A stretch of 64,000 bases of DNA from Pricia antarctica. GTDB lineage: Bacteria > Bacteroidota > Bacteroidia > Flavobacteriales > Flavobacteriaceae. Both the position numbers and the translations under genes were made by a program. Below the pieces are notes generated by a model. That model was not told where the DNA came from. It searched no databases and saw only the letters and a list, made by a program, of their open reading frames with translations. Each line of letters begins with the position of its first letter. Within the stretch, counting starts at the first letter, position 1. Location of the stretch: the NCBI RefSeq assembly GCF_900101815.1, contig NZ_FNAO01000011.1:36479-100478 (forward strand), given 5' to 3'. Positions 45,337-54,297 of this stretch are shown here, in pieces.

Positions 45337-47214
45337 ATGAATCTTCTTTCCGTAGAAAATATTACCAAATCCTTCGGGGAGCTCGTGCTCTTCAAAGACC
45401 TTTCCTTTGGCATCAACAAAGACCAAAAAATCGCCTTGATCGCCAAAAACGGAACGGGCAAAACATCCATTCTTCGTATTATGTCGGGTGCCGATACACC
45501 GGATAGCGGACAGGTCAACTACCGAAAGGGCATCCGTATGTCTTTTTTGGAACAGGAACCCGACCTTGATCCGAAGCTGACGGTCGAAGAAACGATATTT
45601 GCTTCTGATAACGAGATTCTTAAAGTAATCCATGCGTATGAAAAGGCTTTGGAGAATCCCGAGGATGCAGATGCCTACCAATCCGCTTTCGAAGGAATGG
45701 AGCGCTTTAACGCCTGGGATTTTGAGACACTCTACAAACAAATCCTTTTTAAGCTAAAACTGGAAGACTTAAACGCCAAGGTAGAAAAGCTTTCCGGGGG
45801 GCAAAAAAAACGCCTAGCCCTGGCGAACGCCCTTATCAATAAGCCAGATCTATTGGTGCTCGACGAGCCGACCAACCATTTAGATCTGGAGATGATCGAG
45901 TGGCTGGAGGACTATTTCGCCAAGGAAAACATGACCTTGTTCATGGTCACCCACGACCGTTTTTTTCTGGAACGGGTGTGCACGGAAATCATAGAGCTCG
46001 ACCACGGACAACTGTACCCGTACAAGGGTAATTATAGCTATTATTTAGAAAAAAAGGAAGCGCGGATCGAACAGGAATCCGCAGAACAGCACAAATCGGA
46101 GCAACTCTTCAAAAAAGAACTGACCTGGATGCGCAAACAGCCCAAGGCGCGAACCACGAAGTCAAAATCGCGTATTGAGGATTTTCAGGAGATAAAGGCC
46201 AAGGCCAGCCAACGCCGCAAAGAGCACGAGGTGCAGTTGGAAATCAACATGGAACGGGTGGGCAGCAAGATTCTCGAATTGCATAAAATCTCAAAATCAT
46301 ACCCCGATAAACCGATTCTCGACCAATTCGAATACACGTTTACCAAGGGTGAGCGGATCGGCGTCATCGGCAAGAACGGGACGGGTAAGTCCACCTTTCT
46401 GAACATTCTTACCGGCACGGACCAACCCGATGCCGGCAAGGTAGTGGTTGGGGAAACCACCAAATTCGGCTATTACACCCAAACGGGTATCGAAATAAAG
46501 GCGGGCCAAAAAGTAATCGATGTCATCCGCGATTTCGGGGATTTCATTCCACTAAAGAAGGGCCGCCAAATTTCGGCCCAGCAATTGCTCGAACGTTTTC
46601 TGTTCGACCGCAAGAAACAGTATGATTTTGTGGACAAACTAAGCGGCGGAGAGCGCAAACGACTGTATTTATGCACGGTACTCATCCAAAATCCGAATTT
46701 CCTGATTTTAGATGAACCTACCAACGACCTCGACATCGTAACGCTGAACGTCTTGGAAAGTTTTCTGTTGGATTTCCCCGGATGTCTTATTGTAGTCTCC
46801 CACGACCGCTATTTTATGGACAAGATCGTGGATCACCTCTTCGTTTTTCGAGGGGATGCCGTAGTAGAGGATTTCCCCGGCAACTATTCCGATTATCGGG
46901 TCTATGAAGACAGCAAGGTGATTGAAGAACGCAAAGAAAAATCCAACGCTAAAGCCACTTCAGAGGATAAAATTACCCAAATACCTAAGAATTCCAAAGC
47001 TAACCTGACCTATCTGGAACAAAAAGAGCATAAAAATTTGGAGAAGGACATCCAAAAGCTGGAAAAAAAGAAAACGGAAGCCCAGCAAAAGTTCGCCGAC
47101 CCCGGACTATCGGGTGAGGACATCGATAAGCTGTCCATCGAACTCCAAGAAGTTTTGGATGCCATCGAAGCCAAAACGGAGCGTTGGTTCGAGCTGTCGG
47201 CCATGTTGGAATAA
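45337..47214 (+). CDS. ABC-F family ATPase (Uup/EttA-type)
   Basis: This 625-aa protein has two ABC domains: Walker A LIAKNGTGKTSIL and VIGKNGTGKSTFL, signatures KLSGGQKKRLALA and KLSGGERKRLYL, and Walker B LLVLDEPTNHLDLE and FLILDEPTNDLDIV. A charged linker joins them (QPKARTTKSKSRIEDF). A C-terminal coiled coil of Uup type ends the protein (LEKDIQKLEKKKTEAQQKF). ABC-F proteins act on ribosomes or replication intermediates, without membrane domains. The Uup-like C-terminus favours DNA/ribosome functions over antibiotic resistance. Confidence 0.93.
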   Translation: MNLLSVENITKSFGELVLFKDLSFGINKDQKIALIAKNGTGKTSILRIMSGADTPDSGQVNYRKGIRMSFLEQEPDLDPKLTVEETIFASDNEILKVIHAYEKALENPEDADAYQSAFEGMERFNAWDFETLYKQILFKLKLEDLNAKVEKLSGGQKKRLALANALINKPDLLVLDEPTNHLDLEMIEWLEDYFAKENMTLFMVTHDRFFLERVCTEIIELDHGQLYPYKGNYSYYLEKKEARIEQESAEQHKSEQLFKKELTWMRKQPKARTTKSKSRIEDFQEIKAKASQRRKEHEVQLEINMERVGSKILELHKISKSYPDKPILDQFEYTFTKGERIGVIGKNGTGKSTFLNILTGTDQPDAGKVVVGETTKFGYYTQTGIEIKAGQKVIDVIRDFGDFIPLKKGRQISAQQLLERFLFDRKKQYDFVDKLSGGERKRLYLCTVLIQNPNFLILDEPTNDLDIVTLNVLESFLLDFPGCLIVVSHDRYFMDKIVDHLFVFRGDAVVEDFPGNYSDYRVYEDSKVIEERKEKSNAKATSEDKITQIPKNSKANLTYLEQKEHKNLEKDIQKLEKKKTEAQQKFADPGLSGEDIDKLSIELQEVLDAIEAKTERWFELSAMLE

Positions 47215-47325
47215 AGGCCACACGACGACGCCCCGGCGTATTGCCGCCACAGCATACCTCTCTCAAAAAGGTCCGTCAGGCGTACAGAAAAATGGAGGAA
47301 ACCCAATACGAAAATTGATAGCGCC

Positions 47326-47829
47326 GTGCAAAACTTCCTAAACTACCTAAAATTCCTACTGACCGCTACCAATCAGCACGGCGTTCACTCTCCTTTCGTT
47401 TATAATTATGTTACGAAATGCCTGTATTCCAAATCCAAGTATGGCAAAGTCAGATCACTGAACATCCTATTAAAAAGTATCGCCTATTTTAAGGCGGAAC
47501 GAGTATGGCTTCCGCCTCAAAAAGACGGTATCCAAAAAGAGATACGGCGCATATTCCCCTCGTTGCAGTTTGAAAACGGGCCGTATGACGTTCTGTTTGC
47601 AAATCCATCCGAAGCCGAAAAACTAATCCGTGGGACATACGAAGAAAATAAAATCCACAATACTACCTTATTACTTATTGATGGCATTCATGCGAACCAC
47701 ACGAACCTTTCTTTTTGGAAAAAAATCACGAACCATCAAAAAGTAACGGTGAGCGTAGATATGTTCCATTGCGGGGCAGTATTCTTCCGAAAGGAACAAG
47801 CCAAGGAACATTTCAAAATACGGATTTGA
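47326..47829 (+). CDS. Shortened class I methyltransferase-like protein lacking the SAM motif
   Basis: The 167-aa protein starts at GTG. Its ends match a flavobacterial SAM-dependent methyltransferase group: NYLKFLLTATNQHGVHSPFV at the N-terminus and HQKVTVSVDMFHCGAVFFRK plus EHFKIRI at the C-terminus. That group is usually about 80 residues longer and carries DFGAGSRVF and E-L-G-T-S-L-G (SAM motif I) in the middle. Both are missing here; the region reads RSLNILLKSIAYFKAERVWL. It is therefore an internally shortened, probably non-methylating relative, although its frame is intact. The family assignment is from memory. Confidence 0.65.
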   Translation: MQNFLNYLKFLLTATNQHGVHSPFVYNYVTKCLYSKSKYGKVRSLNILLKSIAYFKAERVWLPPQKDGIQKEIRRIFPSLQFENGPYDVLFANPSEAEKLIRGTYEENKIHNTTLLLIDGIHANHTNLSFWKKITNHQKVTVSVDMFHCGAVFFRKEQAKEHFKIRI

Positions 47830-47859
47830 AGTCGTAACTTTATCTTTCAGAATTTTGTC

Positions 47860-48006
47860 ATGGGCAAGTATACAATTTACGCGGTTTTGGGGATACTTTT
47901 TGTGGTATACCTATTTGTTACGTTTTCCAACCGAAGAAGTTCGAACCGCCGCAAAGACCATAAGTTTATGGAAGGCTATAAGCGCCGGGACGAGGAGAAG
48001 AAATAG
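47860..48006 (+). CDS. 48-aa small membrane protein
   Basis: An ATG-started frame encodes one transmembrane helix (YAVLGILFVVYLFVTF) followed by a strongly basic tail (NRRSSNRRKDHKF to RRDEEKK). It lies 30 bp after the shortened methyltransferase gene in the same direction. The clean positive-inside pattern suggests a real single-pass membrane protein. Function unknown. Confidence 0.65.
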   Translation: MGKYTIYAVLGILFVVYLFVTFSNRRSSNRRKDHKFMEGYKRRDEEKK

Positions 48007-48097
48007 GTAGTTGCTGTAATTTGTTTTTTCAAAACCTATAAACTCATAAACTTCTTTCACTAAACCCATCAACTTCTAAACTCCTAAATTTCCTTTC

Positions 48098-48679
48098 ATG
48101 AAAATTTACACAAAGACCGGGGACGATGGAACTACGGGACTGATCGGTGGCACCCGAGTAAAAAAACACCATATCAGGATAGAAAGTTACGGTACGATCG
48201 ACGAACTGAACTCATGGCTCGGCCTAATCCGTGACCAAGAAATTGACGCCTCTATAAAAGATGTACTGACCAAAATTCAGAAAAAACTCTTCATCATAGG
48301 TGCCATCTTAGCGACAGATCCCGAAAAAGCGTTATTAAAAAACGGAAAAAAACGTCTGAATATCGCCGAGGTTACGAAGGCCGACATCCGTTTTTTAGAA
48401 AATGAAATAGACAAAATGGACGCATCGTTACCCCAAATGACCCATTTTATATTGCCCGGAGGTCATACCACCGTGTCATACTGTCATATTGCGCGAACGG
48501 TCTGCCGCAGGGCCGAACGCATGTGTACCTTACTTCAAGACAATGCCCCGTTCCATACAACAGTATTACAATATATCAATCGACTTTCGGATTTCCTTTT
48601 TGTACTGGCACGAAAATTGTCGCTAGAACTGCAGGCTGTAGAGATACAATGGATACCGGAGCGCAACGATACCGAATAA
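48098..48679 (+). CDS. Cob(I)alamin adenosyltransferase, PduO type
   Basis: The 193-aa enzyme has the PduO N-terminal ATP-binding motif KIYTKTGDDGTTGLIGGTRV with KKHHIRIESYGTIDELNSWLG. It also has RRAERMCTLL and NRLSDFLFVLARK, which belong to the cobalamin/ATP interface. It transfers the adenosyl group of ATP to cob(I)alamin to make AdoCbl. It could supply the chromophore of the CarH-like regulator at 22047. The gap before it contains low-complexity repeats. Confidence 0.94.
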   Translation: MKIYTKTGDDGTTGLIGGTRVKKHHIRIESYGTIDELNSWLGLIRDQEIDASIKDVLTKIQKKLFIIGAILATDPEKALLKNGKKRLNIAEVTKADIRFLENEIDKMDASLPQMTHFILPGGHTTVSYCHIARTVCRRAERMCTLLQDNAPFHTTVLQYINRLSDFLFVLARKLSLELQAVEIQWIPERNDTE

Positions 48680-48775
48680 AAGTGGAAATCGTTTTGGTTT
48701 TCTCCAATAAATTCTTTATTTATCCGTTATCGCAGTATTATACTAACAAATTTTAGCAGAAAGTGTCAATTTTAC

Positions 48776-48805
48776 TTGCCCATGTGCTTTTTAAAATTAC
48801 TTTTG
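48776..48805 (+). promoter_or_regulatory. Promoter of the DUF2795 gene
   Basis: TTG (48776-48778), 19 bp, TACTTTTG (48798-48805) match the Bacteroidota consensus closely. The leader is 26 bp. Confidence 0.7.
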
Positions 48806-48831
48806 CAAAAAATTAAAATCACACCACTAGC

Positions 48832-49056
48832 ATGTATTGGACATTAGAATTAGCGTCGTATCTAAGCGATGCACCCTGGCCGGCAACAAAAGACGAATTG
48901 ATCGATTATTCCATTCGTACCGGAGCGCCATTGGAGGTTGTAGAAAACCTACAATCCATGGAAGAGGAAGGCGGAGAGATATACGAATCCATCGAAGAAA
49001 TCTGGCCCGATTACCCTACCGAAGAAGATTACCTCTGGAACGAGGACGAATATTGA
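48832..49056 (+). CDS. DUF2795 domain protein
   Basis: The 74-aa, highly acidic protein (MYWTLELASYLSDAPWPATK) has ATKDELIDYSIRTGAPLEVV and EEIWPDYPTEEDYLW, the standard DUF2795 signature of Bacteroidota. It is cytosolic and of unknown function. A strong promoter and terminator bracket it, so it is likely a well expressed single gene. Confidence 0.9.
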   Translation: MYWTLELASYLSDAPWPATKDELIDYSIRTGAPLEVVENLQSMEEEGGEIYESIEEIWPDYPTEEDYLWNEDEY

Positions 49057-49080
49057 AACCATCATTCCGTTAATTCAAAT

Positions 49081-49108
49081 AAAAAAGCCGCTTGTGTGGC
49101 TTTTTTTT
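49081..49108 (+). terminator. Rho-independent terminator
   Basis: An AAAAAAGCC / GGCTTTTTT stem with a short loop, followed by more T, ends the DUF2795 transcript 24 bp after its stop. Confidence 0.8.
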
Positions 49109-49423
49109 ATGGACTCGTTTGAACTTTTTATTTAAAACTGGTATTATCGGATTTTGTGACCAAATAAAGTCATTTTATACCCGTATAACAGGGCTTCGGT
49201 GGCAAAAAATGAGGAAATAGAAGGGCAGAATTTGATATTCGGAGGTAAAAGAAAAGGTTTAAACGAGTTCTTTATGTAATTTTGGCAGCAATTCAATTGT
49301 TTTTTCACGAATTCCATTGTTGGAATACCTTTTGTTGATATAGCACAACCATAGTCAAAAACGGATACTTCGCCGCTTACCTTAACATTCCAAACAAAGC
49401 GGTTTAATATTAATCATCATAAA
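49109..49423. other. secA upstream region
   Basis: This 315-base gap before secA has a TAATTTTG -7-type element at 49277-49284 without a clear -33 TTG. It leaves a leader of about 135 bases, long enough for translational control. No secM-like arrest ORF was seen. Confidence 0.4.
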
Positions 49424-52400
49424 ATGAGTCTTTTAAATTCGGTCATCAAGATATTTGTAGGGGATAAATCAAAAAAAGATGTACAGGCGCTACAGCCTTT
49501 AGTCGAGCAAATAAAATCTTTTGAACAACAATTGGAGTCTATCAGCAACGACGAACTGCGAGATAAGACGAATACCTTCAGGCTAAAGATAGCGGAGGAT
49601 ATCAGTGAGATCACACAACAGATCCAGGCCTTGGAGGAGGAGGTAAAAGCATCCGACGATATCGATAAAAACGAGGATATCTACGCGGAAATTGACAAGC
49701 TCCAGGAAGAAGCCTATAAATTCACGGAAGAAACCTTGAACGAAATTTTACCGGTCGCCTTTGCCGTGGTGAAGGAAACTGCAAAACGCTTCGTTAACAA
49801 CGAGACCTTAACCGTAACCGCCTCGGAATATGATCGGGAACTTTCCGGCACAAAAGACTATGTTACCCTGGATGGTGAATCGGCCATCTGGAAAAATTCT
49901 TGGGATGCCGCCGGTAAAGAGGTCACTTGGGATATGGTACATTACGATGTACAGCTGATCGGGGGAATAGCGATGCACCAAGGCAAAATTGCCGAAATGC
50001 AGACGGGTGAAGGTAAAACATTGGTCGCTACCCTTCCCCTCTACCTCAACGCCCTCGCTGGCAAAGGAACCCATTTGGTAACCGTAAACGATTATCTGGC
50101 CAAAAGGGACAGTGCCTGGATGGCGCCGATTTTTCAATTCCACGGCCTTTCGGTAGATTGTATCGACCACCACCGGCCAAATTCCGCCGGAAGAAGGGCC
50201 GCCTATAATGCCGACATCACCTATGGTACGAATAACGAATTCGGTTTTGATTATCTGCGCGATAACATGGCGCACAAGCCTCAAGATATCGTGCAACGTC
50301 CACATCACTACGCCATCGTCGATGAGGTCGATTCTGTTTTGGTAGATGATGCACGTACCCCTCTTATTATTTCAGGACCGGTACCCGAAGGCGATCGCCA
50401 TGAATTCAACGAACTGAAACCAAAAGTAAACGACATTGTCAATAAACAGCGCCAACATTTGACCCACGTTTTGGCCGAAGCAAAAAAACTGATTGCAGAG
50501 GGCGACACCAAAGAAGGTGGTTTTCAATTGTTAAGAGTACATCGTGGTTTGCCCAAGAATAAACCCTTGATTAAATTCTTGAGTGAAGAAGGGGTTAAAC
50601 AGCTCTTACAGAAGACCGAGAATTACTACATGCAGGACAATAATCGCGAAATGCCAAAAGTCGACGAAGACCTGCTTTTCGTAATCGATGAAAAGAACAA
50701 CCAGATTGAGCTTACCGATAAGGGCGTCGATTATATTTCGGGGGAACAAAACCGTGATTTCTTTGTCATGCCGGATATCGGTGGTGAAATCGCCAAAATC
50801 GAAAGCCAGAATCTCGGAATCGAAAAAGAGGCCGAGCTAAAGGAAGAACTTTTCAAGGATTTCGGCATCAAGAGTGAACGTATACACACTATGAGCCAAT
50901 TGTTGAAGGCCTATACCCTTTTTGAAAAGGATGTGGAATATGTGGTGATGGAAAATAAGGTCATGATTGTAGACGAACAGACCGGCCGTATAATGGACGG
51001 TCGCCGCTATTCCGATGGCCTGCATCAAGCCATCGAGGCCAAAGAGAACGTAAAGATCGAAGCCTTGACCCAGACGTTCGCCACGGTCACTTTACAGAAC
51101 TATTTTAGAATGTACAAAAAGCTGTCCGGTATGACCGGTACGGCTGTCACCGAAGCAGGGGAACTTTGGGAAATCTATAAGTTGGATGTCATGGAAATCC
51201 CGACCAACCGCCCTATTGCCCGTGATGACAGAAACGATTTGATCTATAAGACCAAACGCGAAAAATATAATGCAATCATTGATCAGGTGACGGAGCTTTC
51301 ACAAGCTGGGAGACCGGTGTTGATCGGTACGACTTCTGTTGAAATCTCGGAGCTTTTATCACGTATGCTGAACATTCGAAAAGTGGATCACAACGTGCTC
51401 AACGCCAAACTCCATAAAAGGGAAGCCGATGTTGTCGCAGAAGCCGGTAAAACGGGGGTAGTAACTATTGCTACCAACATGGCCGGTCGGGGTACGGATA
51501 TCAAACTTTCCAAGGATGTGAAAAAAGCAGGCGGACTCGCCATTGTAGGTACCGAACGCCACGATTCCCGTCGTGTGGACAGGCAGTTGCGAGGGCGTTC
51601 AGGTCGTCAAGGTGATCCCGGAAGTTCTCAGTTCTACGTATCTCTCGAAGACAACCTCATGCGCCTTTTCGGCTCGGAAAGGGTCGCTAAAATGATGGAC
51701 AGGATGGGCCTTGAAGAAGGTGAGGTCATTCAACACGGTATGATGACCAAATCTATAGAACGTGCCCAGAAAAAAGTAGAGGAAAACAACTTCGGCGTGC
51801 GTAAACGTTTATTGGAATATGATGATGTAATGAACGCCCAGCGTGAGGTCGTCTACAAAAGAAGGCGTCATGCCCTGCAAGGCGAACGTCTTAAGGTCGA
51901 TATCGCCAATATGATCTATGATACCTGTGAGGCCATTACCGAAACCAACAAGGCCGCTAACGACTACAAGAATTTCGAGTTCGAACTTATCAAGTATTTT
52001 TCGATTACCTCCCCAATCGAAGAAGCGGAATTTACAAGAATGGGCGCTCGCGAAATCGCGACCAAAATATATGCTGAAATCTACCAACACTATCAGGAAA
52101 AAATGCAGCGCAACGCTGCTACCGCTTTTCCGGTTATCAAGAAAGTGTACGAAGACAACGCCAACAAATTCGAAAGAATCGTTGTACCGTTTACAGATGG
52201 CGTAAAGACGCTTAATGTCGTCACCGACTTGCAGAATGCTTATGAAAGTGCCGGAAAGGTATTGGTTACCGATTTCGAAAAGAACATCTCACTGGCCATC
52301 ATCGACGAATCTTGGAAGACCCATCTACGCAAGATGGACGAGCTCAAGCAATCGGTTCAGCTAGCGGTACACGAACAAAAAGATCCCTTATTGATTTATA

Positions 52401-52786
52401 AATTCGAGGCCTTTGAACTTTTTAAGGTTATGATCGACAAGGTAAATAAAGAGGTCGTTTCCTTTCTTTTCAAAGGAGAACTGCCCAGTGGCAACCCCAA
52501 TGCCATTCAGGAGGAACGAAACCTACGCCGTCCTAAGGAGGAATTACAGACCAGTAAGGCAGAAATTCCCAATAGCGATGAGCTTGCCGCCCAAAACCGT
52601 GCAGCCGGGCAAACACAGGGCCAACGGCCGCAGGTTACGGAAACTATCGTTCGCGAGCGGCCAAAAATAGGACGTAACGAAAGAGTAACCATTAAGAATG
52701 TATTGTCGGGCGAGAACAAGACCGTAAAATACAAACAGGCCGAGCCCTTAATCGACAAGGGGGAGTGGGTTTTGACCGAGGATTAA
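49424..52786 (+). CDS. secA: Preprotein translocase subunit SecA
   Basis: This 1120-aa SecA has the DEAD motor: Walker A AEMQTGEGKTLVATL, DEVDSVLVDDARTPLIISG, the GTTSVEISELLS region, TNMAGRGTDIKLS and RQLRGRSGRQGDPGSS. The protein is longer than the E. coli type because of insertions near residues 345-450 (acidic and Lys-rich region around HLTHVLAEAKKLIAEGDTKE), as in other Bacteroidota. The C-terminus ends VLSGENKTVKYKQAEPLIDK and lacks the C-x-C-x8-C-H/C zinc motif used for SecB binding. It drives export through SecYEG. A terminator follows. Confidence 0.96.
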   Translation: MSLLNSVIKIFVGDKSKKDVQALQPLVEQIKSFEQQLESISNDELRDKTNTFRLKIAEDISEITQQIQALEEEVKASDDIDKNEDIYAEIDKLQEEAYKFTEETLNEILPVAFAVVKETAKRFVNNETLTVTASEYDRELSGTKDYVTLDGESAIWKNSWDAAGKEVTWDMVHYDVQLIGGIAMHQGKIAEMQTGEGKTLVATLPLYLNALAGKGTHLVTVNDYLAKRDSAWMAPIFQFHGLSVDCIDHHRPNSAGRRAAYNADITYGTNNEFGFDYLRDNMAHKPQDIVQRPHHYAIVDEVDSVLVDDARTPLIISGPVPEGDRHEFNELKPKVNDIVNKQRQHLTHVLAEAKKLIAEGDTKEGGFQLLRVHRGLPKNKPLIKFLSEEGVKQLLQKTENYYMQDNNREMPKVDEDLLFVIDEKNNQIELTDKGVDYISGEQNRDFFVMPDIGGEIAKIESQNLGIEKEAELKEELFKDFGIKSERIHTMSQLLKAYTLFEKDVEYVVMENKVMIVDEQTGRIMDGRRYSDGLHQAIEAKENVKIEALTQTFATVTLQNYFRMYKKLSGMTGTAVTEAGELWEIYKLDVMEIPTNRPIARDDRNDLIYKTKREKYNAIIDQVTELSQAGRPVLIGTTSVEISELLSRMLNIRKVDHNVLNAKLHKREADVVAEAGKTGVVTIATNMAGRGTDIKLSKDVKKAGGLAIVGTERHDSRRVDRQLRGRSGRQGDPGSSQFYVSLEDNLMRLFGSERVAKMMDRMGLEEGEVIQHGMMTKSIERAQKKVEENNFGVRKRLLEYDDVMNAQREVVYKRRRHALQGERLKVDIANMIYDTCEAITETNKAANDYKNFEFELIKYFSITSPIEEAEFTRMGAREIATKIYAEIYQHYQEKMQRNAATAFPVIKKVYEDNANKFERIVVPFTDGVKTLNVVTDLQNAYESAGKVLVTDFEKNISLAIIDESWKTHLRKMDELKQSVQLAVHEQKDPLLIYKFEAFELFKVMIDKVNKEVVSFLFKGELPSGNPNAIQEERNLRRPKEELQTSKAEIPNSDELAAQNRAAGQTQGQRPQVTETIVRERPKIGRNERVTIKNVLSGENKTVKYKQAEPLIDKGEWVLTED

Positions 52787-52807
52787 GAAATAGATATTGA
52801 AAAACTT

Positions 52808-52839
52808 AACGGCAATCTCTCAAAAGATTGCCGTTTTTT
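52808..52839 (+). terminator. Rho-independent terminator of secA
   Basis: AACGGCAATCT and AGATTGCCGTT form an 11-bp stem, loop CTCAAA, with a T-run after it. Confidence 0.9.
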
Positions 52840-53058
52840 CTGTTAAATACCAAAAGTATTGAACTACCTAAAATCAAAAAGATATAATTTCCTTCTTATA
52901 AATCCCCAATATCCTGCACTTTCTGACATACATATAAGATATTTCTGAATAAAGTTCCAGTTATTATCTGGATTGACGTAACTTAACAAAGTGTGAAGGG
53001 TTTTTCGTTAGCTCTTTTAGGCGCTTTCGCACGGTTCTATCCAAAACGAAGCGATGCC

Positions 53059-54267
53059 ATGAACAAAATTCAATATAAAACGGACGATCAGACGCGACTA
53101 ATGTTCCGGTTTGTATACGTTTCAACGACCTTGACCGCAATATTGGGTGTATTTTGCTTGTATCCCCTAAAAATTTACGGGGTAGTGCCCTTTGCGTTTT
53201 TTGTTTATAGTGTCTTGAATCTCTTCAATATTTCCTGGTTTAAAAAGCGGGGGAATTTGAAAGCTACCGCAATACGTTCCGGCGTTATTTCCTTACTGGT
53301 TACCATAGCCATTATACTCTATAGTGGTGGTATCGCCAGTCCGTTTATCTTTATTCTGGGCGTAATAGTTCTAGGGGGCTATGCGGGCGCCCGTATTTTC
53401 GGCACCATTTATTTGAATGCGGTAATTTTAATCATAGTGCTGATTTATGCTGTTGGCGAAGCCCAGTTTTCCTTTATTATAAATGATGTTCCAACGGAAT
53501 CGAAACCGCATTTCAGTCTAATATCCCTTCTATTTGCCGTATACCTGGTAGGTGGTGTTTTTGGAAAGACGCTTCTAAGGGCGCACGAAGCCTTGAACCG
53601 GTCAAAAGCGGAAATAGAAATACGGATTATGGAGAAGGAACTGCTTTTGCGGGAAGTACACCATCGAGTAAAGAACAATTTACAGACCGTTTCGAGCCTA
53701 CTAAGCCTTCAGGCAAAAAATTCCGCCAACGATAAAATCAAGGAATTGATACACAGTAGCCAGAACAGGGTCATTTCGATGGCCATGATCCATGAGATGC
53801 TTTATATACGGAACAATCTTTCAAAAATCGAGTTTCGGCCCTACGTACAGGAACTGACCGATTATCTTATGAATTCCACTGATTGCAAGAACAAAAACAT
53901 TCGCATAAAGCTACACATACCCGAAGTAGCGCTGTGTATTGACACCGCAATTCCCTTGGGACTTGTCATCAATGAAGCAGTGACAAATTCCCTCAAATAT
54001 GGATTTATAGACAATGGAACCGGCCAGATTGACATCAGCCTAAAAAAAGAGGATGCAAAAAACGCATACGTTTTAGGCATTAAGGATGATGGCATCGGTT
54101 TTTCGGAAGAATTGAATTTTAAGAATACCAAATCATTAGGGCTTAAACTGATCCATAACCTGGCCAGGCAACTTAGGGGATCGGTAAAACGCAACTCTTT
54201 TGCAAAGGGCACCGAATACCAAATCGCCTTTCTAGATGTCGATAGGCATCTGGTGCATGGCAACTAA
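53059..54267 (+). CDS. Membrane histidine kinase, HisKA_2 type (copy 1)
   Basis: The protein is 402 aa from the ATG at 53059 (MNKIQYKTDDQTRLMFRF); the longer frame from GTG 52993 is less likely. Five to six membrane helices (about 15-165) form the sensor. The HisKA_2 phosphoacceptor motif is EVHHRVKNNLQTVSSLLSLQ. The HATPase has NEAVTNSLKYGF, DDGIGF and KSLGLKLIHNLARQL. It is the first of two tandem paralogues sharing almost every motif. HisKA_2 kinases often lack a fixed partner; no response regulator is nearby. The signal sensed is unknown. Confidence 0.88.
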   Translation: MNKIQYKTDDQTRLMFRFVYVSTTLTAILGVFCLYPLKIYGVVPFAFFVYSVLNLFNISWFKKRGNLKATAIRSGVISLLVTIAIILYSGGIASPFIFILGVIVLGGYAGARIFGTIYLNAVILIIVLIYAVGEAQFSFIINDVPTESKPHFSLISLLFAVYLVGGVFGKTLLRAHEALNRSKAEIEIRIMEKELLLREVHHRVKNNLQTVSSLLSLQAKNSANDKIKELIHSSQNRVISMAMIHEMLYIRNNLSKIEFRPYVQELTDYLMNSTDCKNKNIRIKLHIPEVALCIDTAIPLGLVINEAVTNSLKYGFIDNGTGQIDISLKKEDAKNAYVLGIKDDGIGFSEELNFKNTKSLGLKLIHNLARQLRGSVKRNSFAKGTEYQIAFLDVDRHLVHGN

Positions 54268-54297
54268 AGCGCGCCACGAATTTCAGCAAGACCTTGT

